Source: a virus
Direction: 5' to 3' (one strand)
DNA length: 43,050 bases
IMG/VR virus record: IMGVR_UViG_3300034013_000427
Location: 1-43,050 of that record
A model generated the notes under the pieces. That model was not told the origin of the DNA. It was given only the letters and a program-made list of their open reading frames with translations, and made no database searches. Positions 26,555 through 34,558 of the stretch are shown here, piece by piece (within the stretch, counting starts at the first letter, position 1; the number at the start of each line of letters is the position of its first letter). The position numbers and the translations under genes are program-made.

Positions 26555-27115
26555 CTAATTTTTAGATGGAAATTTGTTTAGCCACTCTTTTGTCTTAGTG
26601 GTTAAACCTTTCCATGACGACCAATCTTGACCGCCATTGGTCATATAATACGTTATCTCTGCGTTGATTGCTGGATCAAATAACGAATAGTTACTGTCCA
26701 GTTTGAATTTTTCTTTACGATCATCACCTAGGTTTCCTAGCATGTTGATTTGAAAAATTCCGTAAGAACTGTCTCCAGTTTTCCTGTTGCCGTTATAAGC
26801 CATTGGGCGTCCGTTAGACTCCTTTTTAGCTACAGCCCACGCCATTTTAAGGGCGCTACCCTCAAAGCCTACAGCCTTGAGAAGTTCAACCAATTCTTTA
26901 TCTGTTAAAGATTCGGATGGTTTCCACACAGTATTACTGAATTGCTTCAGCGTTTCCTTGTTAAGTTGTGCTTCGGTTTTTACATCTGGTTTTGCAACCA
27001 GAGCAGATGCTGATTGAATCATTTCTGGTTGACCAGTAAATAAAAACAATATAGCTACTGTTATTGCAACATAGTGATGTAAAACATCGCTAAGTTTTTC
27101 TTTTATATTCTCCAT
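26555..27115 (-). CDS. Membrane-anchored lysozyme/transglycosylase-like lytic enzyme
   Basis: From ATG 27115 (8 nt after GGAGG) residues 14-27 are a hydrophobic segment, followed by a linker. The catalytic region is at about 88-186: MAWAVAKKESNGRPMAYN with Glu99, then GDSSYGIFQINM (114-125), the typical SLT/lysozyme-like pattern, and a final YYMTNGG...WSSW block. It should cut peptidoglycan glycan strands. The N-terminal signal-anchor would let it pass the membrane. It is an endolysin or virion-release candidate; a holin-like gene lies at 29341. Confidence 0.75.
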   Translation of the reverse strand: MENIKEKLSDVLHHYVAITVAILFLFTGQPEMIQSASALVAKPDVKTEAQLNKETLKQFSNTVWKPSESLTDKELVELLKAVGFEGSALKMAWAVAKKESNGRPMAYNGNRKTGDSSYGIFQINMLGNLGDDRKEKFKLDSNYSLFDPAINAEITYYMTNGGQDWSSWKGLTTKTKEWLNKFPSKN

Positions 27116-27148
27116 AGGCATTTCCTCCAATAGAGATAACGAACTATA

Positions 27149-27178
27149 AGAATACCATTGTGAGTATTAATATGTCAA
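27149..27178 (-). promoter_or_regulatory. Sigma-70-type promoter of the lytic enzyme
   Basis: Minus-strand TTGACA (27178-27173), 18 bp, TATTCT (27154-27149) preceded by TGG. Confidence 0.65.
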
Positions 27179-27251
27179 CCTAGATTAGTGCAATATTTTA
27201 TTTTAGTTAACTAATAATAAGCTTGTTTTTAATTGTTTTATTAATAAACTC

Positions 27252-27280
27252 TTCACTTTCTTAAAAAAGTTTGGTAGAAT
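27252..27280 (+). promoter_or_regulatory. Promoter of the ribonucleotide reductase gene
   Basis: TTCACT (27252-27257), 17 bp, TAGAAT (27275-27280) with TGG before it. The leader contains the hairpin CCGC-TAG-GCGG (27307-27317) upstream of the ATG. Confidence 0.55.
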
Positions 27281-27333
27281 AAGACTCTACTTAAATTAAA
27301 TTAAACCGCTAGGCGGAGAAAAAGGTACTATTA

Positions 27334-29268
27334 ATGTCCAAGACTATTGAAAACCCATACGAAAATTTTATTGCGTTATCTCGTTACGCCAGATGGATTC
27401 CAGAAGAGAGCCGTCGTGAAACGTGGGGTGAGACAGTAGATCGATATTTTAACTTTATGCTGAAGCACTTAGAAACAAATTACAATTACATTCCATCTGA
27501 AAAGCTTGTTGCGGAATTAAAAGACGGTGTATTCCAAAGAAATGTCATGCCCTCTATGCGTTCCGTAATGACTTCAGGAGCAGCTCTAGAAAGAGATAAT
27601 GTAGCGGGGTACAATTGTGCTTTTCTTCCAGTTGATTCACCACGTTCGTTTGATGAAACAATGTATATTCTTATGTGTGGCACTGGCGTAGGTTTTTCTG
27701 TTGAGTATAAGTACATCAATAAGCTTCCTTCCGTCCCAGAATCTTTAGAAAAGTCAACTACTGTAATTACGGTTGAAGATTCAAAGCAAGGCTGGGCAAA
27801 AGCATACCGTGAGTTGTTAGCGCTACTATGGTCGGGTCAAATTCCAGCAATAGATGTTTCTAAAGTTCGTCCCGCAGGCGCAAGGCTTAAGACGATGGGT
27901 GGACGTTCGTCTGGACCGCAGCCCCTTATTAATTTGTTTGATTTTACAATTGCAAAATTTAAGAATGCTACAGGAAGAAACCTTAAGCCCATTGAATGTC
28001 ACGACATTATGTGCAAGATTGGTGAAGTTGTTGTAGTAGGAGGAGTACGTAGATCAGCAATGATTTCTCTTTCAAATATTAATGATATTGAAATGGCACA
28101 GGCTAAATCAGGTAACTGGTGGGAGCAAAACCCACAACGTGCATTATCAAATAACTCCGTTGCTTATTCTAGAAAACCAGATATGGAGCAATTCATTGCA
28201 GAATGGAAATCATTGTACGATTCAAAATCAGGAGAGCGTGGAATCTATAATGTTGCAGCAGCTCAAGCACAAGCAGCAAAGTATGGACGCAGAGATCCAG
28301 AAATTCATTACGGAACTAACCCATGCTCAGAAATTATTCTTAGGCCGTATCAGTTCTGCAATCTTTCAGAAGTAGTTTTGCGTGAACACGACACAAAAAA
28401 AGAAATTGAGCGCAAAGTTGAGCTGGCTACAATTCTTGGAACATGGCAATCTACTCTTACTGACTTTAAGTATATTCGTAAAATTTGGAAAGATAATACA
28501 GAAGAAGAACGCTTACTTGGTGTTTCTCTTACTGGGCAGTTTGGTCATAAGCTAATGTCTGGAAAAGAAGATTTGGTTTCGCTTGAAGCATTTTTAATGA
28601 GCCTTAAAGAGTCTGCAAGAGAAACAAATAAAAGCGAAGCTGGAAAGATTGGCATTCCTGAGTCGGCAGCTATTACCTGTGTAAAACCATCTGGAACGGT
28701 ATCTCAATTAGTTGGAGTATCTTCAGGTATGCATGCTTGGCATTCTCCTTACTATATAAGAACCGTTCGTGGCTCAAAAGGAGATCCAATTTCTGTTTTT
28801 CTTAAAGAAGTTGGCATACCAGTAGAAGATGATGTGATGAAGCCAAACGAAACATATGTTTTTTCTTTTCCAGTAAAAGCTCCAGAGGGTGCAATTGTTA
28901 GAAATGATTTGACAGCTATTGAGCATTTAAACATTTGGCTAGTTTATCAACGTGCATGGTGTGAGCATAAGCCTTCTATTACTGTTTCAGTAAAAGAAGA
29001 TGAATGGATGGAAGTTGGGGCTTGGGTATACAAAAATTTTGATGAAGTTTCTGGAATTTCATTCTTGCCACACTCAGATCATTCATATAAGCAGGCACCG
29101 TATCAAGAAGTAACAAAAGAAGAGTACCAGAGCCTTGTTGCAAAAATGCCAAAAAGCATTCGTTGGGAAGATTTATCTTTTTATGAAACAGAAGACGGAA
29201 CATCTACAAATGCAACACTTGCCTGTAGCTCTGATGGCAATTGTGAATTGGTAGATATTAGCGCATAG
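27334..29268 (+). CDS. Adenosylcobalamin-dependent (class II) ribonucleoside-triphosphate reductase
   Basis: The 644-residue enzyme matches the monomeric RtpR/NrdJ type. GYNCAF holds the first redox Cys95. GVRRSAMIS is at about 237-245. NPCSEI (329-334) has the thiyl Cys331 and Glu333. FCNLSEV holds Cys342. The C-terminal pair Cys631/Cys637 re-reduces the active site. It makes dNTPs without oxygen but needs cobalamin, supplied or scavenged by the host. At 644 residues it is shorter than the roughly 740-residue lactobacillus enzyme, so an insertion domain is probably missing. It sits between the lytic enzyme and the holin-like gene. Confidence 0.9.
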   Translation: MSKTIENPYENFIALSRYARWIPEESRRETWGETVDRYFNFMLKHLETNYNYIPSEKLVAELKDGVFQRNVMPSMRSVMTSGAALERDNVAGYNCAFLPVDSPRSFDETMYILMCGTGVGFSVEYKYINKLPSVPESLEKSTTVITVEDSKQGWAKAYRELLALLWSGQIPAIDVSKVRPAGARLKTMGGRSSGPQPLINLFDFTIAKFKNATGRNLKPIECHDIMCKIGEVVVVGGVRRSAMISLSNINDIEMAQAKSGNWWEQNPQRALSNNSVAYSRKPDMEQFIAEWKSLYDSKSGERGIYNVAAAQAQAAKYGRRDPEIHYGTNPCSEIILRPYQFCNLSEVVLREHDTKKEIERKVELATILGTWQSTLTDFKYIRKIWKDNTEEERLLGVSLTGQFGHKLMSGKEDLVSLEAFLMSLKESARETNKSEAGKIGIPESAAITCVKPSGTVSQLVGVSSGMHAWHSPYYIRTVRGSKGDPISVFLKEVGIPVEDDVMKPNETYVFSFPVKAPEGAIVRNDLTAIEHLNIWLVYQRAWCEHKPSITVSVKEDEWMEVGAWVYKNFDEVSGISFLPHSDHSYKQAPYQEVTKEEYQSLVAKMPKSIRWEDLSFYETEDGTSTNATLACSSDGNCELVDISA

Positions 29269-29277
29269 TGGTACAAT
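29248..29277 (+). promoter_or_regulatory. Promoter upstream of the holin-like gene
   Basis: TTGGTA, 18 bp, TACAAT (29272-29277) preceded by TGG. The leader has two small hairpins, GAGC-TAAG-GCTC and CTAGG-CTTCCCG-CCTAG, followed by AAGGAGG. Confidence 0.55.
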
Positions 29278-29340
29278 TATAGAATTGAGCTAAGGCTCAA
29301 AATTCCTAGGCTTCCCGCCTAGAAATAAGGAGGATCAAAA

Positions 29341-29574
29341 ATGGCAAAAGCTAAAGAAGATCTTAATGGAGATGGAAAGGTTACAATGCAAGAGAAGATT
29401 CTAGCAGCACTAGCAAGTTATGGACGTCATTTTCTAGGAGCGGCAATTGCTCTATATATGACAGGCAACACCAGCCCAAGAGACCTACTACTTGGCGGAT
29501 TTGCTGCCACAGCACCCGTAATTTTGAAAGCACTCAACCCTAATGAACCATCATTTGGGTTTACCAACAAGTAA
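29341..29574 (+). CDS. Holin-like membrane protein with an EF-hand-type loop
   Basis: The 77-residue protein begins with DLNGDGKVTMQE (7-18), which matches a calcium-binding EF-hand loop (D-x-N-x-D-G-x-V-x-x-x-E). Two membrane segments follow (about 33-43 and 50-65), and the end NPNEPSFGF resembles actinophage holins. AAGGAGG gives strong translation. Its place after a lytic enzyme and before tail genes fits a holin. The calcium loop is unusual and could link pore opening to ion changes, as inference. Confidence 0.6.
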   Translation: MAKAKEDLNGDGKVTMQEKILAALASYGRHFLGAAIALYMTGNTSPRDLLLGGFAATAPVILKALNPNEPSFGFTNK

Positions 29575-29594
29575 ACAAAAAATAGTCAATTAGA

Positions 29595-29628
29595 AATACT
29601 CCTGTGCTAAAATTAGTACAGGAGTATT
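29595..29628 (+). promoter_or_regulatory. 11-bp inverted repeat around an extended -10
   Basis: AATACTCCTGT (29595-29605) and ACAGGAGTATT (29618-29628) are perfect complements. The loop contains TGC-TAAAAT. It could be a terminator after the holin gene, a promoter with its operator, or an RNA processing site before the tail operon. Confidence 0.5.
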
Positions 29629-29650
29629 CCTATTTAGGAGACTATGGCAA

Positions 29651-29998
29651 ATGGCAGGACAAAAGAATTTCGAAGTAGATCAAAATGCAACATTTAGTTT
29701 TATAGTAGAATATAAAGACGAAAATGACAATGCGATTGATCTTACTGGTGCATCTGCAAAGATGCAGGTGCGTGATACAAAAGGCGGCAGCAAATTAGCC
29801 GTTACACTAACATCACCATCTGGCGGAATTACAATTGATGGACCTAATGGTAAATTAACTGTAAGAATGACACCAACACAAACAAGTAAAATCTTTTATC
29901 CGAAATCATCTTATGATGTTATGGTTGTAGATTCTAATGGGAATAAAATAAAGCTCCTTGAAGGGTTTATGACCCTAAATAGATCGGTAACTATTTAA
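29651..29998 (+). CDS. Baseplate/tail-fibre accessory protein
   Basis: The 115-residue protein has the immunoglobulin-like pattern FSFIVEYKDENDNAIDLTGA followed by AKMQVRD and a later YDVMVVDSNGNKIKLLEG, seen in small proteins next to phage tail fibres. ATG 29651 is preferred over one 7 nt earlier in another frame. Overlaps the next start (TAATG). Confidence 0.6.
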   Translation: MAGQKNFEVDQNATFSFIVEYKDENDNAIDLTGASAKMQVRDTKGGSKLAVTLTSPSGGITIDGPNGKLTVRMTPTQTSKIFYPKSSYDVMVVDSNGNKIKLLEGFMTLNRSVTI

Positions 29999-30438
29999 TG
30001 ACTGAATCCGTAGTTGTTCGAGAGCAAATAAATAAAGTAGTAATTTCTTCTCCAGGTCCACAAGGACCAAGAGGAAGAACCATTCTAAATGGAAATGGAG
30101 ACCCAGCAGCAAATTTGGGTCTTACTGGAGATTTTTACTTTGATATGCTTTCAGCTGCATTTCACGGACCAAAGCTTTCTGATTTAAATTGGTCAGGAGC
30201 AAGCAAAATATTTTTAACAAATAATACACTAGCGTATCCTTGGGAATTAACCCAAGTTACTGGTCCTTTATCTGGAGTGTATTCTGTTGTTATTAATCAT
30301 GGACTAGGATATCAACCAAACGTAACAGTTAAGTCTAGTGCAGGCGATATTTTGGAAACTGGAATAGACTACAATAGTACTAATCAAATAACACTGACTA
30401 TGGCTCAACCATTTTCAGGGACAGCATACCTGTCATAA
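29998..30438 (+). CDS. Tail-fibre protein with short collagen-like segment
   Basis: Residues 19-27 read PGPQGPRGR, three Gly-X-Y triplets. These are followed by a NGNGDPAANLGLTGDFYFD block typical of phage fibre adaptors, and a C-terminal beta domain (NHGLGYQPNVTVKSSAGD). The collagen-type stretch would trimerise. Proline in Y position is a possible hydroxylation target. Confidence 0.6.
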   Translation: MTESVVVREQINKVVISSPGPQGPRGRTILNGNGDPAANLGLTGDFYFDMLSAAFHGPKLSDLNWSGASKIFLTNNTLAYPWELTQVTGPLSGVYSVVINHGLGYQPNVTVKSSAGDILETGIDYNSTNQITLTMAQPFSGTAYLS

Positions 30439-30449
30439 GGAGATAGCAA

Positions 30450-31517
30450 ATGGCAAGAAAATTTTTAGTTAGCGTTGATCTCAACAAGAATGAGTTGCTC
30501 AATGCTAGAATTCAAAACTTAGGCGCAGCGCCTTCAAATCCAGTATCTGGTCAAATATACTACAATACTGGCACAAATATTCTTTACTTCTATAATGGAA
30601 CAGAGTGGACACCCGCATCTGGCTCTACAGAAGTTATTCAAGACATCATTGGCTCATCCGTATTAGGCGGTACCGCTCTTACAGCTACCTATAACGATGC
30701 AGCAGGAACAACAACATTAAAGTTAAACGATACATCAGTAACCGCTGGATCTTACGGTTCATCTTCATCTATACCTTCATTTACAGTTGACGCACAAGGT
30801 AGACTAACATCTGCAGCCGAAACAAGTATTCCAGATCCAGTAATTACACTTTCAGGAGATGTAACTGGTTCTGCAACAATGACCAATTTGGGTGATGTTA
30901 CAATATCAACTACAATTGAGCCAAACTCAGTTGCCCTCGGAACTGATACAACTGGAAGCTATGTTTCAACAATTGCAGGAACATCTGGAGAAATTACAGT
31001 ATCAGGCTCTGGATCAGAATCCGCAGCAGTAACTATTGGATTGCCAGATGATGTATCAATTACTGGTAACTTAAGCATTGGTGGAAACCTTGATGTTCAA
31101 GGATCTATTAACTCAATAAGCACAACAGAAGTTAATATTGTTGATAATAAAGTAGTTCTTAACACAAACGTAACAGGAGCCCCATTAGCAGATGCTGGCC
31201 TTAAGGTAAACCGTGGAACCTCTGCAGATGTAGAGCTTTTGTGGAACGAAACGGCAGACCAATGGACATTAACAAATGATGGCACAAATTATCATGAGAT
31301 AACAAGAAAATATAAGACTACGCTAAATACTTCAGCAACATCTTATACAGTAACCCACAATTTAGGAACAAAAGACATAGTTATTTCTATCTACGAAGTT
31401 GCAGCACCATATGCAGAGATACTTGCAGATGTTGAGCATACATCAGATTCAGATATAACTATTAAGTTTGCAGTTGCACCAGCATCTGGAGAATATAGAG
31501 TAGTTGTAATAGGATAA
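30450..31517 (+). CDS. Tail-fibre protein (355 aa)
   Basis: The N-terminal MARKFLVSVDLNKNELLNAR and GQIYYNTGTNILYFYNGTEW blocks recur in the neighbouring fibre gene at 31527. The middle is Thr/Ser/Gly-rich with repeated beta strands. The C-terminus has YTVTHNLGTKDIVISIYE and YRVVVIG, a small beta sandwich found at fibre ends. AGGAGATAG precedes the ATG. Confidence 0.65.
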   Translation: MARKFLVSVDLNKNELLNARIQNLGAAPSNPVSGQIYYNTGTNILYFYNGTEWTPASGSTEVIQDIIGSSVLGGTALTATYNDAAGTTTLKLNDTSVTAGSYGSSSSIPSFTVDAQGRLTSAAETSIPDPVITLSGDVTGSATMTNLGDVTISTTIEPNSVALGTDTTGSYVSTIAGTSGEITVSGSGSESAAVTIGLPDDVSITGNLSIGGNLDVQGSINSISTTEVNIVDNKVVLNTNVTGAPLADAGLKVNRGTSADVELLWNETADQWTLTNDGTNYHEITRKYKTTLNTSATSYTVTHNLGTKDIVISIYEVAAPYAEILADVEHTSDSDITIKFAVAPASGEYRVVVIG

Positions 31518-31526
31518 GGATTTCAA

Positions 31527-31904
31527 ATGGCCAAAAAGTTTAAGTCATTATTAAATCTTCTTACACTTGCAGAAGATCCGTTGAGCGGATCCACTGGAGA
31601 TGTTTATTTTAATGTAACAAGCAAAAACATTAAAATTTACAACGGTGCAGTGTGGGTTGACTTAACTCCTGGCACTACTGACCCCGCTCCATTCTATATG
31701 CATACACATTCCTATGATGGAAATGTACATACAGTTAACCTTCAAGAAACAATAAACTTTTCTGAAGATATTAACAATAATGCTGGCGTATTAGAAACTA
31801 ATCCTGCTATAATTGGTCTAGACGGTGGTACTCCAACATCATCGTATGCAAACGCAAGTTACACAGAATTAACACTGTTGGACGGAGGACAAATTGGCAA
31901 CTAG
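31527..31904 (+). CDS. Short tail-fibre protein (125 aa)
   Basis: Shares the opening (MAKKFKSLLNLLTLAEDPLSGSTGDVYFN) and KNIKIYNGAVWVDLTPG with the gene before it, then has a His-rich MHTHSYDGNVHTVN segment and ends GGTPTSSY. Probably a chaperone-like or adaptor fibre part. Confidence 0.55.
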   Translation: MAKKFKSLLNLLTLAEDPLSGSTGDVYFNVTSKNIKIYNGAVWVDLTPGTTDPAPFYMHTHSYDGNVHTVNLQETINFSEDINNNAGVLETNPAIIGLDGGTPTSSYANASYTELTLLDGGQIGN

Positions 31905-32445
31905 CTACCCAACATCAAAAGATAATCTTACAAATCCTGCCGCAACTGAATCAATGGAAGGCCATGCAGACCTGCACGGTAATGTCAATGATGCAATTGA
32001 GGCAATTGAGAACAAGCTGGGTGTAGACGGATCAACGGATGTAAACTCAATAGATTATAAAGTAAGTCAGCTTCAAGCAAACCTATCTACTTTAGATGCA
32101 GAAAATGCTTCAGAGCTACTAGGTTTGGACGGAAACAATGATCTTACTATAGACGGTATAGAAAATAAAACAACTATAGATTCATTCTCAAAGACAGTAT
32201 ACAAGACAGTTAGATATACATTACAGACTGATAAATCTGTTGGAAACTTAACTCACACATCAACAATTGTCTTGCTTAACGATGGAACTGATGTTCATAT
32301 CTCAGAGTCAGATATAGTATCAAACACAGATTTATCTTTAGCTACAGTTACTTTTGAAGAAAATAGCGGTATAATAAGTCTATGCGTAACACCTGTTTCA
32401 GGATCAATAAAAGTAAGATATTTTAGAACAGCATTAAAAGCATAA
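31894..32445 (+). CDS. Tail-fibre-associated protein (183 aa, TTG start)
   Basis: A TTG start overlaps the previous stop and follows GGAGGACAAA. The opening TSYPTSKDNLTNPAATESM and HADLHGNVNDAIEAIENKLG recur in phage fibre shafts. The C-terminal half ends with a beta domain (YTLQTDKSVGNLTHTSTIVL). Confidence 0.6.
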   Translation: MATSYPTSKDNLTNPAATESMEGHADLHGNVNDAIEAIENKLGVDGSTDVNSIDYKVSQLQANLSTLDAENASELLGLDGNNDLTIDGIENKTTIDSFSKTVYKTVRYTLQTDKSVGNLTHTSTIVLLNDGTDVHISESDIVSNTDLSLATVTFEENSGIISLCVTPVSGSIKVRYFRTALKA

Positions 32446-32472
32446 AAAAAGCAGTAAAAGGGAGTCATATCA

Positions 32473-34071
32473 ATGGCAACAGTAAACAAGAATTTTAGAA
32501 TTAAAAATGGTCTTATCGTTGAGGGTGGAACAGCTACCGTTAACGGTTTTGGTGTATTAACCAAGGCACAGGCAGACCAAGACTACATTGTTGGTCTTAT
32601 TGGTGGTACAGCAACTTCAGCTAACACAGTAAATACTGTAGTTAAGCGTGATGCATCAGGCAATTTTGCCGCAGGAACAATTACTGCTACATTTGTTGGT
32701 AACCTTACTGGTGATGTAACAGGTACAGTTTCAAGTCTTTCAAATCATGACACAGCGGATCTTGCAGAAAATGCAGCAAACAAATATTTTACAGATGCTC
32801 GTGCACTTGCAGCAACAGCCGCAGCATACGATGCAGCAGGCTCAGCAGCAGCAGCACAGTCAGCAGCAACTACAGCAGCAGCAACAGATGCAACAACTAA
32901 GGTAGCAGCAGAAGCAGCACTTAGAGTATCAGGCGACGCAGCTTCAGTATCAACTGCAGCAGCAGATGCTACTACAAAAGCTAACGCAGCTCAAGCAGCA
33001 GCAGAAGCCACAGCAGCATCAGATGCAACATCTAAGGCTAACGCAGCTCAAGCAGCAGCTATCTCAGCAGCAGCAGCAGATGCTACTACAAAAGCCAACG
33101 CAGCACAGTCTGCAGCAGCATCAGATGCTACTACAAAAGCCAACGCCGCTCAAGCAGCAGCCGAAGCTACAGCAGCAGCAGCGCTTTCATCTGCAATCTC
33201 AACAGAGGTTTCAAACCGTAACACAGCAATTTCAACTGCAGTAGATTCATTAGTGGATGGCGCACCATCACTTCTTAACACATTAAATGAATTAGCAGCA
33301 GCAATCAATGATGATGCTAATTACACAACAACTATAACAACAGCCCTTGGAACAAAGGCTAACTCAGCTCAAGTAACAACAGATATTGCGGCAGCAGTTT
33401 CAACAGCTGCATCAGATGCTACTACAAAAGCCAACGCAGCTCAAGCAGCAGCTATCTCAACAGCCGCATCAGATGCTACTACAAAAGCTAACGCAGCTCA
33501 AGCAGCAGCAGAAGCAACAGCAGCAGCAGCGCTTTCAGCACACAGCGCAGATACAACAAACATTCACGGAATTGCAGATACTTCACTTCTAGCAACTACA
33601 GCAAACGTAGCAACAGCAGTTTCAACAGCCGCATCAGATGCTACATCTAAGGCTAACGCAGCTCAAGCAGCAGCAGAAGCAACAGCAGCAGCAGCTAATA
33701 CTGCTCAGCAAAATGGAACTACATCATTTACAGCAATTAATTACAATGATGTTGCTAAGCAGGTCGCAGCAACAACTGGAAACATTGCGGTGGCAGCAGA
33801 AACAACAGCTATTTCATGGGTAGCAGCAGACTACAGAAGCGCTAAGCTTGTAGTTAAAGCAAAGAATGGTGTTCACACCCAGGTTTCAGACTTGGTTGTA
33901 ACACTTGATACTGCAAATAACGTAGGAGTTTCTGAATATGGAATTACATATTCAAACGGAACAGAACTAGCAGCAGTAACAGCAGATTATTCTGGATCAG
34001 ATGTAAGAGTCAGAGTAACACCAGCAAACGCTAACACAGAAGTTATTGTTGTTGGAATACTAATTAAATAA
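32473..34071 (+). CDS. Ala-rich coiled-coil tail-fibre protein (532 aa)
   Basis: N-terminal adaptor MATVNKNFRIKNGLIVEGG is shared with the gene at 34141. Residues about 115-430 consist of repeated DATTKANAAQAAAEATAA units, a long Ala-rich helix suited to a trimeric shaft, broken by short SADTTNIHGI turns. The last 100 residues form a beta-rich tip. Likely a receptor-contact fibre. Confidence 0.7.
   Translation: MATVNKNFRIKNGLIVEGGTATVNGFGVLTKAQADQDYIVGLIGGTATSANTVNTVVKRDASGNFAAGTITATFVGNLTGDVTGTVSSLSNHDTADLAENAANKYFTDARALAATAAAYDAAGSAAAAQSAATTAAATDATTKVAAEAALRVSGDAASVSTAAADATTKANAAQAAAEATAASDATSKANAAQAAAISAAAADATTKANAAQSAAASDATTKANAAQAAAEATAAAALSSAISTEVSNRNTAISTAVDSLVDGAPSLLNTLNELAAAINDDANYTTTITTALGTKANSAQVTTDIAAAVSTAASDATTKANAAQAAAISTAASDATTKANAAQAAAEATAAAALSAHSADTTNIHGIADTSLLATTANVATAVSTAASDATSKANAAQAAAEATAAAANTAQQNGTTSFTAINYNDVAKQVAATTGNIAVAAETTAISWVAADYRSAKLVVKAKNGVHTQVSDLVVTLDTANNVGVSEYGITYSNGTELAAVTADYSGSDVRVRVTPANANTEVIVVGILIK
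32960..33715 (+). repeat. Coding repeats of the Ala-rich fibre shaft
   Basis: Near-identical blocks encoding TTKANAAQAA occur about eight times. Out-of-frame readings give Gln-rich frames that are not genes. Such repeats allow length change by recombination. Confidence 0.6.
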
Positions 34072-34087
34072 TTAAATAAAGGTTTCG

Positions 34088-34110
34088 GGGGGATTCCTTA
34101 AAAATCCCCC
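34088..34110 (+). terminator. Intergenic GC-rich hairpin
   Basis: GGGGGATT-CCTTAAA-AATCCCCC, an 8-bp stem between two fibre genes. No T-run follows, so it may be a processing or attenuation hairpin rather than a full terminator. Confidence 0.5.
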
Positions 34111-34140
34111 AACAAAAACTTAGGGGATATGTGAACTTAA

Positions 34141-34506
34141 ATGGCAACAGTAGATAAGAATTTTAAAGTAAAGAATGGGCTCAATGTCGCAGGAACTGCC
34201 ACATTTGGGTCTAATGTTGTTTTAGGAGAAACACCCCTTAGATTTGATACAGTAACAAATAAATTACAGCTTCAAATAAATGGTGCTTGGGTCCCAATTG
34301 CACTTAATTCTGAGATCCCAGACACTTCACAAGATATTAGCTTTATGGATATTGGTTTAGCTATTGATTATAATGGGCAGCCAATATATACAGTACAGGC
34401 AAATGGAGTCACTCCAACAGGAATAAATAAGTTTATCGATGGAGGATCACCATCCTCTACAGATAATGATGTTTCAATGGTTTTTGATTCAGGTGCTCTA
34501 GCTTAA
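34141..34506 (+). CDS. Short tail-fibre protein (121 aa)
   Basis: Opens MATVDKNFKVKNGLNVAGTA like the 532-residue fibre and ends with a IDGGSPSSTDNDV block like the end of the gene at 31527. Probably an adaptor or short fibre. Confidence 0.6.
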   Translation: MATVDKNFKVKNGLNVAGTATFGSNVVLGETPLRFDTVTNKLQLQINGAWVPIALNSEIPDTSQDISFMDIGLAIDYNGQPIYTVQANGVTPTGINKFIDGGSPSSTDNDVSMVFDSGALA

Positions 34507-34515
34507 AGTAATAAA

Positions 34516-34524
34516 TGATATAAT
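34516..34524 (+). promoter_or_regulatory. Extended -10 promoter (TGA-TATAAT)
   Basis: TATAAT (34519-34524) with TGA before it, 35 bases upstream of the 734-residue fibre gene, which has AAAGGGG as ribosome site. Confidence 0.5.
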
Positions 34525-34558
34525 AAGCAGTATAAATAAAATATAAAGGGGTAATAAA

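Noticed and set aside
32966-33823. Gln-rich frames inside the Ala-rich fibre gene
   Set aside because: They are the +1 or +2 readings of GCA-rich repeats (CAG becomes Gln) and have no start signals.
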